From: Terebella lapidaria
Taxonomy: Eukaryota > Annelida > Polychaeta > Terebellida > Terebellidae
Direction: 5' to 3'
Assembly (NCBI GenBank): GCA_949152475.1
Contig: OX424555.1
Location: forward strand, 17,192,868 to 17,256,867
DNA length: 64,000 nt
Part shown: positions 11,003 through 21,599 of the stretch, piece by piece
How positions within the stretch are numbered: position 1 is the stretch's first letter
How the letters are laid out: every line of letters begins with the position of its first letter
Made by a program: the position numbers and the translations under genes
Notes under the pieces: generated by a model
What the model was told of the DNA's origin: nothing
Databases searched by the model: none
What the model saw: the letters and a program-made list of their open reading frames with translations, nothing else

Positions 11003-14000
11003 TCACATGGGTCTTCCGTTGAACATCACCTGCGAGACGTACCACGCACCGTCTACTTTGTTCCACAACACGAGGTCTCTGAAACCAGAGATATACTTGA
11101 TATACATGTGTTGAGTACACGAAATATCTGGTGTGTAAGTTTCAATAATATAGCAACAAGTTCTCTGATTATAATAGAAAGGTGTAATCGTCGATATCAT
11201 CGAAAACACAGTGATGTAGCTCACCGGGAGACTTAGATCAAACATGCTATTGAGCTTTAATACTGAAAGTACCGTGAGATAAGGTTCAATGTCACCAACA
11301 AATCCAACATATTTGATTCCCAATATCCCTGTAAAACAATCATAAAATCTAACTGACATCATTTCTTCTGCAGAGGCCAATTGACATAGTTCATGTCAAA
11401 TGTGACCATGAAATTTACCACTCAAAATCTTCTGATGCCAACTTCAAGGCCATCAGTATGTCCAACATATATGACTTCCTATATGCTCACAATCTAAGCT
11501 CTGCCTGCAAGCGTTTGTCTGCAAAGGCCAATTCACATATTTCAGCTCAGATGTGACCTTGATACTTGAGTACGAGTAAGATCACCAATAAATCCTTAAT
11601 ACATAACTTCTATATGCCCATAATTCATTCCCGAGCTCTGTCTACAAGATTAAAGTCCGCACATGTCAATTTACACATTTCAAATCAGATGGGACCTCGA
11701 GGTTTGACACTCGGGACCATCCGAGGTCAATTTCAAGGTCATAAAATGATCCACCATTATGATTTCCTATATGCTCATAATACGAACCTAAGCTCTATCT
11801 TCAAATGTTAAACGGCAAAATTACAGTTATCTCCAGATAATCATGACACTCAACGTTACAATAGGTCAAGTTCAAGGTTACTAGAAGATGCATCATTTAG
11901 AACTGCCTATATGTTCATAATACAAACCTAAGCTATATCTTCAAGTGTTTTGTCTACATTGACCAGATTACAACCTCATTTTGAGAGCAATCTATGTCAT
12001 ATGGAGTCGAGTTCAAGATCACCAAAAGTGACATCCTATATGATCATAATACAAACTTTAGCTCGGTCTTTAAACTTGTGGTGTCCGAAAGCTAATTAGT
12101 GCATTTTAGGCTTCTTGAGGCCTTTTTAGCGATTCAAGCCAAACCACTTTCATGCATAAAATAAATGGCACGATGTGTCATGTCTGCACAAAATTATAAA
12201 AAAAAGTTATTAAAACGATTTCTAGAAAAGTACGAAAATATCCCATTTCCCGTTTATCCCAAGTTCACCATTTTAGGCAAACAAATGGCCGCCAAATGGG
12301 CATAACGATTCAATCCAAAAAGCAAAAAAAAAATCCCCAGGGCATCAGCCATGAATGGTTTGGTAAATTTTTAGAAAAAAAATCATCAAGCCAAAATAAA
12401 AGCTATTTGCTAGAAGGACGATGGACGGACAACGCACGACGGACGAAAAAACAACGATAATACCTTATCAGTCCATATTATTTAAATATATCATAAGAGG
12501 GGTATTTGTTGCAATGTATCAAAAGACATTGTCTCCAAGTGTGTTTACATGAATGAAGGTGATCTAGGATGCCCAGGTCTGTCCTAACACTGACCTGTAC
12601 AGCGCCCAAGGTTTGCCGTCCTTGTCCAGAGAAGCCTGTGTAGCAGCCGTACAAGCCGTGGTGTCGTTCAGCAACTCGAAAAATGTAATCTCTTGGACCA
12701 CCAATTTCTTCAGCATAGGCATCATCTTTTGAAAGACTGCTTTCATTCCTGTGTACAAGTGATGCACATTTTACAATTCTGATTCACATACTCAAATCAT
12801 GCCATCACCCGACAGTTTCCGTCGAATATGTGGTCCTAATAACCAAAATATGTGGGTCTTAATAACCAAAATATGTGGTCTTAATAATGAATAATTCTTA
12901 GAATTTATATTTGATTTGGGTGTTGTAATAGATCTCTCGATTCTAAAAATGGAATATTGGATCAAATCAGAAACCGAACAAGTTTTTTCTCGTAGGATCA
13001 TCTGATGCTAAATCCAGATCAACGAAACTTCCTCCATAATTTGTCTTTACGATATATATTATTATGCTGAAGAAAAAGCGTCGGTATATATATCGTAACA
13101 GTTTGAATTATAGTTCGAGCTCGATACGATATGTAAATGATACAATTTACGTTCAATTTATTTGGATATCAATAAGAATACATAAACATATACAACCAAA
13201 AAATTAAGAACATGCTACCCATTGTGACACATAGCCGCATGGCTGTCTTCCTGTATCGCATATTGGAAAGGTAAAATTAGCCCTGTTTTCGTCAAAAATA
13301 GCCGCCATTTTGAAACAAAATGAAAATAAAAAAACTAAAAAATATCTCCCTCTTGAAATGTTCTTAGGCATTTTTGTGCAAAATTTCAAGAATATTCGAT
13401 AGTATACTTTAAAGATAAAAATGTAGACAGACGACGGAAGAAGACGGACGACACACGCAACGTTATGGCAATAAGTTATGGGACCAATGGTCCCTTAACC
13501 TCAACAGCTAATTTCAAAAGACTAGTTATGAACCACATATGATCGTATGTTCGTATTATCATGATTATAGAATCGCGTTCAAGCGTTTGGCCTTGTCATT
13601 GTGGTGGTATACAAAATCCTGGACGTGAGCACACAGCGTCATGTGAGATTAATCTCAAGATCACCAGCATGTGTGTCAGTACGGTGGCTCATATTCGTCA
13701 GATGGAGAAATGCACTGTTTTTTACAGCGTTATAACGCTGTAATACAGCGTAAAAACGCTCTAATTTACAGCATAAAAATGCTCTAATTTACAGCGTAAT
13801 TACGCTCTAATACAGCGTTATAACGCTGTAATATAGCATATTAACGCTGTAAATTGGAGCATTATTACGCTCTATCATAGCGTTATAACGCTCTATTACA
13901 GTGTTATAACGCTCTAATTTATAGCGTTATTACGCTGTAATTTAAGCGTTATTACGCTGTATTAGAGCGTTATAACGCTGTAATTTACATCGTAATTACG

Positions 14001-14672
14001 TTCTAATTTACACTGCCAGAGACACCATCGGACCTGCTGGTTCATCAGCTCAATCATTTGTAGGGAAATCTCAAAATTACTCTGATCTAGATATGTTTAT
14101 TACAAATCACGACAATGGAAATATGATAGGAAGGTGAACGGTTTAATTTAGAGCGTAATAACGCTGTAAATTAGAGCGTTAAAACGCTGTAAATTAGAGC
14201 GTTATAACGCTGTATTACAGCGTTATTACACTGTAATTAGACCGTTAAAACGCTCTAAAAATGCGTTCCTCTATGTGGCGAATATGAGCTTCCGTAGTGT
14301 CAGATATGGTTCCCGTTCTGTGAATCACATGACTTAAAATACAGCTCATTCTTCAACAAAAGTTGCATGAAAGAAGAAATATTAACTTTCACTTTCGTAC
14401 ATTCAATAGATTCGATTAACAAACCTGTTGTGCCGTTAATTGTGTCTACTTTATGAGGGTATGACTTGGCGTCTGGCGTGAAGAATCCGACAGCCGCATC
14501 ATAATCGTCTCTCTCATAACACTCAATCATTTGTCTGTATCTTGCTTCTATCGCCGATCTAGCTGAATCTGAAAAAAACTATGTCATGCATGTACCCCAT
14601 TGATATTGCTGTCTATTATTTTCAACAGTTAAATATCTAGCATTTCATCTAATAATGTATATTACCTGCCAT
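11003..14672 (-). CDS. Small NTF2/SnoaL-like protein, four exons, 126 aa
   Basis: Exons on the minus strand are 14666-14672 (ATGGCAG), 14425-14568, 12595-12748 and 11003-11078, giving 381 bp including the stop. All junctions are GT-AG with phases 1, 1 and 2. The protein starts MADSARSAIEARYRQMIECY, has DDYDAAVGFFTPDAKSYPHK around residues 25-45, a GMKAVFQKMM helix, FELLNDTTACTAATQASLD, and ends LWNKVDGAWYVSQVMFNGRP M. Length and order (helix, FTPDAK strand, central helix, DGKPWALYR strand, W-K-DG-WY-FN strand) fit a single NTF2-like fold of the SnoaL/DUF4440 type. Such proteins can be isomerases or ligand binders. I cannot name a substrate, and no signal peptide is present. Intron 2 holds a dispersed repeat and a foldback element. 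An AATAAA lies downstream on the minus strand near 10875. The splice model is strongly supported by three paralogs with identical phases. Confidence 0.8.
11390..12480 (+). repeat. dispersed AGGTCA-rich repeat copy in intron 3
   Basis: Diverged units repeat about every 120-140 bp with phrases such as 'cctatatgctcataat' and CAAGGTCA-like half-sites. They are followed by the AAATGGCCGCC block and a GGACGGACAACGC-type right end. It belongs to the same family as 9740-10605 and 51480-54240. Confidence 0.5.
13230..13500 (+). repeat. right end of a dispersed repeat copy
   Basis: Only the conserved right part is present: the AGCCGCCATTTTGA block, the ACTAAAAAATATC block, the GACGGACG run and a terminal GGTCCCTTAACC, a diverged form of the family end GGTCCGGTAACC. 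Confidence 0.5.
13677..14299. mobile_element. Foldback element 2: 18 palindromes on a 22-bp period
   Basis: Inverted ends read CAGTACGGTGGCTCATATTC at 13677 and, on the other strand from 14299, CACTACGGAAGCTCATATTC. The interior has 13 copies of a 14-bp palindrome (best form AGCGTTATAACGCT) starting at 13726, 13747, 13770, 13793, 13814, 13835, 13858, 13879, 13900, 13923, 13945, 13966 and 13989. Five more start at 14152, 14175, 14198, 14219 and 14241. Spacing within each group is 21-23 bp, mean about 22. A 130-bp non-palindromic stretch separates the two groups. There is no coding capacity. The element lies in intron 2 of the NTF2-like gene, 126 bp from exon 2. The right end beginning CACTA hints at a CACTA-like ancestry, but no clear 3-bp target duplication is visible. 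Confidence 0.75.
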
Positions 14673-15180
14673 GTTCGATGACTTATCCTGCTTGTACAAT
14701 ATACAGACATTCGGTACCGTATATGTACAGTGCCAGTAATTAGTAGGGCCTGCATTGGCGTACCCAATTACGGATGTGAATTATCACTAACCGACAGACA
14801 CACACATTGCCCTCTCCTCGTGCCAAAAATTCACGTGCGGTTTGACTATCTACGAATGATATTTATGACATATATATCTATATATATGTGCCGTTTATGA
14901 ACATTACTCAACGAGTCAATTGTACAACCATTAACGGTCATATATCTCATATTATCTCGTGCCTCCTACACTTGCACTCTGAGAGCCGGCAGTGTTCGCT
15001 TTATCGGATGTTGTTAGTTATCATCGTTAGCTATGATGGATGCCAAAATTCAGTCTCTGTCTCTGTCTAACTTAGCCCATACTGCATATATTTATGTTAT
15101 CTTACCAAGTATTCGTGAACCTCAAGAGCATCCCACTCGAAGTAATGGATCTCGGACACATTGTGATGGTGCGAATATCA
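14673..15180. other. 5' flank of the NTF2-like gene
   Basis: Non-coding sequence upstream of the ATG at 14672. Part of it (about 14880-15000) resembles 58361-58460, upstream of the paralog starting at 57002, so the duplicated unit included promoter DNA. No clear TATA box could be assigned. Confidence 0.4.
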
Positions 15181-15189
15181 ATATACATT

Positions 15190-15500
15190 ATACTCTGACT
15201 TTTATAACTCGCGTACGCTATATTTTTCTGATGTTTTTGCGATGCTGAGTGGTATCGTTCTATAACTTGGTATATTTCACCAGGGAGTTAAACAGCAATT
15301 TTATACAGAATTTCAGACTTCTATCGCTAAAATTGAAAAAAAAATGACAATCTATCCAAATGTTTAATTTAGCCCTGTCATCTAATTGTTGGGTCCGCAC
15401 ACAAGTTTGTGCATTTGCTTGGTTTTGTAGCGGTGCACTCTTTCAAAATCAACTTATCAACATGTTTGTGTCATTTTCCTCCTCAAAGCGGCCCGCCTTG
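15190..15500. mobile_element. MITE copy with GCAATTTT/GGAGTTAAAC end
   Basis: The sequence 'gcgatgctgagtggtatcgt' to 'accagggagttaaacagcaa', and then the block with GTGCGGACCCA in inverse orientation, match the elements at 26150-26640, 51340-51475 and 54240-54610. This looks like a diverged copy whose second inverted arm is incomplete or altered. Confidence 0.5.
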
Positions 15501-15919
15501 CGGGCGGGTTCTACACACGGTCTCATGACGTCATTGGTATTTGTCTAGATACTGTGGCAACCGGCAATGTAGACAGGCCGATCATTCTCTATCCACTGTT
15601 TTCATGCACGATTAACGGCAATTTCCCAAGTATCTGTTGTCGAACTGTGCACATTTTTTATATATTCCTGACTATCTCGAGATGTACTTTCAAGTTTGCG
15701 TGACACACAAGAATGCTAAATTTGGCTGATTTTAAAATTGATTCCAACTTTAATGTAACTGAATTGACTGAACAATTCGGTTCACAGTTGCACATACAAA
15801 ACGAGTAGTCACAATTCATGTTGATGTACAAAATACGTCGCAAATACGCGTTACATTTGACAGAGTTCACATAATTCCTTCGCGAAGTTCGCGAGCTGGT
15901 ATTCTGCATTGCAAAGTCA
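15500..15919. other. 3' flank of the minus-strand homeobox gene
   Basis: No open frame of note. It probably contains the 3' UTR of the homeobox gene that stops at 15920. No clear polyadenylation signal was fixed. Confidence 0.3.
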
Positions 15920-16603
15920 TCATGATGATGTTTTTCTCTCGTGGTACCGGACTCCTGCTCTCTTGTTTGCGAACCAGCGCTGGAAAATGGAAATCAATAT
16001 TGGTAGAGTTTGCATAAAAAAAAATTTTTGTCGCGAATGTGCATCGCAACGACACATATAGACTATATTATTTATTGGTGTGAGCTTATGATTTCAACGT
16101 TTGGGGGTAACATATATTTTAATATTGACTGACCTTAACGAGATCGACACTGAGATCCAAATCTCTGGCGACTTTAAACCTTGTGAATTGAGACCGTAGT
16201 GAATCCGGGTCCTTGATGAATATGTCCTCCAGCCTTTGCTCGTCAAAAATCTCGTGATCTCGATCAGCTGGGATCCTGGATTGACATGTCTCTGGTGTTT
16301 GTGTACTTCCACACTGTCGGCTGCTCCGCTGGGTGGGTTGGTAAGTTGCTGTCGGTTGGAGTCAGATGGCACGGTTTGTTGCGGGTCAGTACATATTCCC
16401 TTGTGCCTGATCGTTCTGAGAGCTGTATCGCCTGTTTGAAACGAAAGGAATTACATTGCAGGCTGTAAAAAATATTTGTTCATACCTGGAAGTGCGCTGA
16501 TCCAATTTTCCGATTCAAAATACCCGTGAAGCAAAGGTGGAGTGAGTAGTCCCCTTGATGGGGACATCGTTGGTGGGAGTATCATTTGTGGTGCCCAATA
16601 CAT
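15920..16603 (-). CDS. Divergent homeobox gene, minus strand
   Basis: Two exons are firm. 16134-16348 encodes the first two helices, ending DEQRLEDIFIKD ... RDLDLSVDLVK at donor GTCAGT. 15920-15979, after acceptor TTTCCAG, encodes RWFANKRAGVRYHERKTSS and a TGA. Together they show the homeodomain core Leu16, Phe20, Trp48, Phe49, Asn51 and Arg53. The distance from Phe20 to Trp48 is 30 residues instead of 28, exactly as in the plus-strand homeobox gene at 22665, and the intron falls at the same codon. A first exon 16486-16603 (phase 1 donor, starting MYWAPQMILPP) joins in frame and gives a 130-aa protein, but this start is tentative. The gene is probably a sequence-specific nuclear DNA-binding protein. 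The C-terminus stops 14 residues after WFANK. A decayed copy cannot be excluded because the first helix is poorly conserved. Confidence 0.65.
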
Positions 16604-16916
16604 CTGCACTTGATTCTGTTTCCCAGTCGACCTTGAGTTACTTGCATTTTCATCGTGCGTTTGACTCTGTACCTGCTTTGGTCTCTTCGCATCACTTTGG
16701 ATGCGAAGACATATCCTTGACCAGTTATACTGAGAACTTCTCCGACAGAGGGCTTACTCTGTCTTTACTGAAGTCCAGTTTACGGACGAATTTGAGCGGC
16801 TGACCATCCTTTGAATTTGGCCCAGGTAACCTGTGCCGTTCTGCATCCCAAGGACTCTTGTAACCACATGCAGTGATTATCGCAATCCATCGCGTAGCGT
16901 TCAACATACGAAGCAT
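16604..16916 (-). other. open minus-strand stretch upstream of the homeobox gene
   Basis: A minus-strand frame from ATG at 16916 (MLRMLNATRWIAIITACGYK) is open for 63 codons, and another frame is open down to the 16486 donor. Either may hold an upstream exon of the homeobox gene, but no clean splice pair joins them. I recognise no domain. Confidence 0.2.
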
Positions 16917-16949
16917 TGAGATTCCCTTGCATTTATCAATTCAAATTTT

Positions 16950-17580
16950 ACAGACAAACTTATTCTGATAGGATTCGGATTTTTCGTTTTATCGTTCAGT
17001 TTTATTGATCATAATGGGCAATGAATCGAGAAAATACTTTCACCAATTATTGAGATTTACAGGCGAATCTTTCTGAAACTTTGCACAAAATGCCTAAAAT
17101 ATATCATGCGTGAGAGTGGTATTTTTTAGGGTTTCTCAAAATGACCATTTTTGACGAAAATGACCAATTTTATACTTTTGCGGCCATTATCTCAAAAACT
17201 GTCTGATCAGTTTTGAGATTTTTATTTAAAAATTATCTTCATTACATGTATTGCGGATTTGACTTTTGATCTTAGTTCCAAGGGCTCAGGACAGAATGGT
17301 TATTATCTCGTTTATGATCGACTTCACAGCTTGAGAATCAATTGTGGACACACAGGATAGGATATATACCGCATATTATAATTACCTGTAGTTTTACCTT
17401 TGACTTCATTTTCAAGATTACAGGACAAAATTGCGAATATCCCTCTTATCATTGAATCCGTGATCTTGTCCAGTCACTGGACAAAATGGCTAATATCTAA
17501 AAGATAGAACATATATTGTTTGGTAACCTTTCATAGTCTTTGGGCTAATTCTTGTATATAAGGGTATTTGTAAGATTAGT
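16950..17580 (-). repeat. inverted copy of the AGGTCA-rich dispersed repeat
   Basis: On the minus strand this reads as the family seen at 30019-31557: monomers with 'tgtccacaattgattctcaa', a CTTGGAA/GGTCA-type core, then the block with TTTTTGAGATAATGGCCG and the CAAAGTTTCAGAAAGATTCG block. Both family ends are eroded. Confidence 0.5.
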
Positions 17581-17699
17581 AATATTTTTGCTTAATCCAA
17601 TAAGATACATGTATGTCATTAACACTAATAAAATGGATATATTTCCATTCGAATTCAATTGTGTACTTCAGCAAAAAGCTCATGACTTAACCAAGTGAC

Positions 17700-18900
17700 A
17701 CGCTAGTCGCCATCTTGGCGAGGCAACCGAGCCATATCGCCGCCCTGTGTGTTTGTTTTGCGCTAAATTGTAGACCAATCAATTGACCAATAAATGGCGA
17801 GTACATCGTAGATCGTCTGTCAGAATGAAAGCTGATCTCACAATGCATCAGTGAGCATTCACAGTTTGCAAGAATAAGGATTCCTCGTAATGGAGAAGCA
17901 TCGAATATGAATTCATCAAATATGAATTACTTTTTAATCTTTGAATAAATAAGTTACTCAAGAAAGTGTAAAAATAAATAGCACTTTTACCATAGTCTTA
18001 GTCTAACAACTGAAGTTACTTATTGCAATGGCCGACCATAGACAATGGACAAATTTTTCTCGCAATTTGACAGTAAATAGTTTTGAAATTGTTTCCTAGA
18101 TGGACGATTCAAGTTTTCACACGTCTGAATGGGAGATTCCTAGTTACGATGGTATACTTTGTTTTAATAGTAATAATTGTAGGTTTTTATATAGCGTTTT
18201 TTTTACGTTTTCCAACATCTCAAATAAAAGAATAAAAGGGATGCTTACATTTTCTTGAATAAGTTACTTATCCGAAAATAAAAATGATTCACATTTGTAA
18301 AGTCGTAACAACATTGAATAAATAAGTTACTCAAGAAAGTGTAAAAATAAATAGCACTTTTACCATAGTCTTAGTCCAACAACTGAAGTTACTTATTGCA
18401 ATGGCCGACCATAGACAATGGACAAATTTTTCTCTCAATTTGACAGTAAATAGTTTTGAAATTGTTTCCTAGATGGACGATTCAAGTTTTCACACGTCTG
18501 AATGGGAGATTCCTAGTTACGATGGTATACTTTGTTTTAATAGTAATAATTGTAGGTTTTTATATAGCGCTTTTTTCACGTTTTCCAACATCTCAAATAA
18601 AAGAATAAAAGGGATGCTTACATTTTCTTGAATAAGTTACTTCTCCGAAAATAAAAATGATTCACATTTGTAAAGTCGTAACAAACATTAGTTGAGAATC
18701 TTGTTTACGAGGAATCCATATTCTTGCCAGCTCGTTGCTCGTCTATGTGCTCATCGATGCATTGAGAGATCAACGTTCGATCTGAGAAGATGATCTGCTC
18801 GCCAATTAGCAAAAGTTACTTGTTATTGTTCCCATTGTTTGATTGGATTGATTGATTGATTGAACATTCAAAGCGCGACGACATAGCTGCATGGCCTCGC
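17700..18900. repeat. large imperfect inverted repeat around a 373-bp tandem duplication
   Basis: The left arm, about 17710-17895, includes AAGAATAAGGATTCCTCGTA near its end. It matches the reverse complement of about 18705-18900, where AAGAATATGGATTCCTCGTA appears on the other strand. Between the arms lies a near-identical tandem duplication, 17941-18313 and 18314-18690, with a period of 373 bp. No coding sequence is seen. It may be a foldback element or an inverted duplication of a promoter-like region in the homeobox cluster. Confidence 0.6.
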
Positions 18901-19989
18901 GAGTGAATTAGGCAATACACAGTTAAATTTCACTGGAAATATGCATTTCATTAGTTTTAATGACATAATTTTATCAATGACAGAAAAATAGCGCCAATCT
19001 TACAAATAAAAATTAGTACACAAACAACTTCAAATTTATGCTCTAAGCAGGACCCGTTCATTACGGATCGTCCTACGGTCGATCATTGTGATAAGTTATT
19101 TCAATATAAATTACTTCAGGATAAATCCACTTTGAATCGACAAATCAGGGGCCTCAAGTATTTCACTAAAACATCTTCTATTTTAGCCAAGCAGGTTAGG
19201 ATTTAGCCTACTAACTTCCGTTCTAAATGCTCAACTTAAACGGCTAAACTTGTATAAATGATCTGTGAAGTAGGCTCGTAGTACCATACGTTCAGAAATT
19301 ATACCGTTCTCTTTTTCTACTATCTCATGTTTACTCTTAATAAATTAACGACAGTGTGCTCGACACATAAGATTACATATTTAGAGCTTGTGTAAATTTA
19401 AAACGTTCGAGATGAATATGGACATGAACAAATTCTGGAAACACATTTATCTATAAAAAGAGCAATACTCGGAAGAAGAATTTTATTCGGTTTTTTTTCT
19501 TAATGTATGAACATATCACGCACAATTAACGTTTATAGTAAACAAAACCACACAATAAACACACAATGTACAGATCTATCGCAGTCATTCATTCCTACAC
19601 CTGACTGTCATTGACGATGGAATGTAACTGTTTATATCACAAAATATATCACAGTCATATGTTTATGTACAACCAACGAATGAAATTGTCCACACATATC
19701 ATTTATATGTACAAGTGTCACTTCTTGTATATCTACATATGAGCAAACAATGTATCAAGTTTAAACTAAACACTTCTAATCATAAATCTATTCTAAGCTA
19801 TCATTTTCTAGCCTAAGTATATGAACGATTTCGTGAACAAACAACATGATTATCACTGAGTAATCCGCTTGCGCTTATGAAATACGCTCAAGAACTACTT
19901 TTTCGTGTAGTTCCAGGAAATATTCCAGATAAAATGGTTCCAATTAAAGGTTGAACAATTTCTGGTCCGCTTTCGTTTCTGTTTCGTCC
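18900..19989. other. intergenic, AT-rich, no recognised content
   Basis: AT-rich sequence between the inverted repeat and the 3' end of the minus-strand gene at 19990. It presumably contains the 3' UTR of that gene. No repeat family or domain was recognised. Confidence 0.3.
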
Positions 19990-21380
19990 TCAGTCCGACC
20001 AACATTCACGGGAATCATCCTGTGAAATAAATTGACGAAGTCTTAGAAGCAATTAGGCTAGCCATTGTGTTCCTTGTTACTATACGTGAGAGAATGTATT
20101 GACCGTATTCGATTGAATATATCTAAAAAAAACAAAACATCTAAAAGTAGTACTACTTTGAGCGCATTTGATCGAACCGGTTACTACCATTACCTGGGAC
20201 CAGTCCGCCTGAGGATAACAGTCGTCACGACTGTCAGCAAACAGCTTCTGTCGCAGTTGTTCCCGTCTTCTCTGGACATTGGAGAGTAGACGCCGGCGCA
20301 GAAGCTCTCGTTGCCAGGCGACATCCATCCAGGTACCGCAGTGGACGCCACATGATGCCCTGGATTCCGGTGCCGGGGCATCACGCTCTCGTACATGACA
20401 GTCAACCCAGGCACGCGCGCTTGATTCTGGGGAGTTGATGGAGACAGGATTGCGATGGATCCTGAGCCTGGATGGCGGATGGGTAGGTGATAGGAACAAT
20501 GAGCGTCTTGCTCGTCCTGAAGTGTTGTGGCGGGAATTAACCCGTTCTGAGATAAAACGAGTTTCAATCTGTCAAGAATTGCAAGATTCACAAAATATAT
20601 CATATTCATATAAATAAAATTCCAATAATAGTTGCATATTATTGGCCTGTTTTCGGGTTTCCTCATCGTACTCTGAACCTACGATATTTCCATTCTACGG
20701 TATTGAGAGTTCTATTGAGAGTATTGAACATATAACCTACCGTCACTGTTACGAAGTCTCTGGGCCGTGATGGTAAGATTCATTCTGTCGATGTCCGGAG
20801 CCCGTGTTTGCGGTGTGGTGACAAAGTCGATGGTAGGCTGAGAGGATGTAATCGTCGAATCTTGCACTACTGGTGACTGGGCCGAGACTGGATCAGCGAC
20901 GTTCCTAGCAAGTTCATCAGATTCGTCGGCGTTGTTGTTGTTCGCGTCAATTATTGCCTGTAATTGTGGGATATTTGCCACTCCTCTTGTTTCACACCTC
21001 TCGTGTACAACCGACCGCCCGGATATGGCTGGTTCAAGGAATGGCTGTTCTCCCATCGGTGGTCGTGCAGTAGCAGCCGATACTTCCTCGAGCCGTATCT
21101 CTGACTCTGATTGGTCCTTTACCGTGTCCATTGGCGCCGGTGGGACGCCCTGTGGTAAACACACGCTAGGGGCCGCATTCTGTATACAGCTGAGATGAAG
21201 CTCACCTAACTGACTCGTCACAGCACTGACCCGTTCTCCAGTTTCAGTTTCGCTCCTATGTTGCACTGCTGGCTCCGGTGGGTCCGACAGACCCTGTCGT
21301 GTCGGCAGTTTGAAATCTACACAAAAGGTTTGAAGCCAGTGCACAGTGGTAGATTTGGGTGAAGGAATATTTTCCGCCAT
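19990..21380 (-). CDS. Homeobox-cluster paralog without a visible homeodomain
   Basis: Minus-strand exons 20741-21380 (starts MAENIPSPKSTTVHWLQTFC), 20194-20546 and 19990-20019 give 1023 bp and 340 aa. Junctions are GT-AG with phases 1 and 0, the same phases as the plus-strand homeobox gene. The motif VHWLQTFCVDF near the N-terminus corresponds to VDWLPTLSVNF of that gene. Exon 2 carries a basic stretch (LLRRRLLSNVQRRREQLRQK). Exon 3 codes only DDSRECWSD before TGA, where the sister gene has its WFSNAR helix. The start at 21380 fits a promoter at 21498-21542; the longer open frame back to 21599 runs through that promoter and is rejected. The rest of the protein is low-complexity and acidic. 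It may be a diverged sister that lost its homeodomain. The third exon is the least certain part. Confidence 0.55.
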
Positions 21381-21497
21381 TTTGTTTAGTACAAGAATGG
21401 AAATGGTTTCACAAATAGCCAAATTCACTAGATTCAGATATACACCAGAAGAACTAAATTCCTCAAGCCCAATGTGAAGATTAGCGCATTCGATGGG

Positions 21498-21542
21498 GTT
21501 AATAAAGAAGAAGCCCCGCCCATTTATTTGTCTCGACCAATC
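21498..21542 (-). promoter_or_regulatory. Promoter: inverted CCAAT, GC box, TA-rich box
   Basis: On the minus strand this reads GATTGGTC (21542 side), then TGGGCGGGGC about 20 bp on (around 21515-21521), then TTTATTAA 16 bp further. The same three boxes in the same order and spacing precede the plus-strand homeobox gene, which argues for a shared ancestral promoter. Confidence 0.55.
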
Positions 21543-21599
21543 CGCGAGCAAATACTTGTGAGCGCTGCGTGGCGCAAGAAAAAGAAAAGGATAATCCAA

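Noticed and set aside
10806-11114. Plus-strand open frame over the 3' end of the NTF2-like gene
   Set aside because: It is antisense to a well-supported terminal exon and its 3' flank, with no domain.
13726-14254. Regularly spaced palindromic repeats that resemble a CRISPR array
   Set aside because: The spacers are 7-9 AT-rich bases and not unique, there are no cas genes, and the context is a eukaryotic intron. The inverted ends show a foldback element.
20190-20666. Minus-strand frame of 158 codons in exon 2 of the cluster gene
   Set aside because: It cannot join the phase 1 donor of exon 1 in frame. The other frame does, and it keeps the exon phases of the sister gene.
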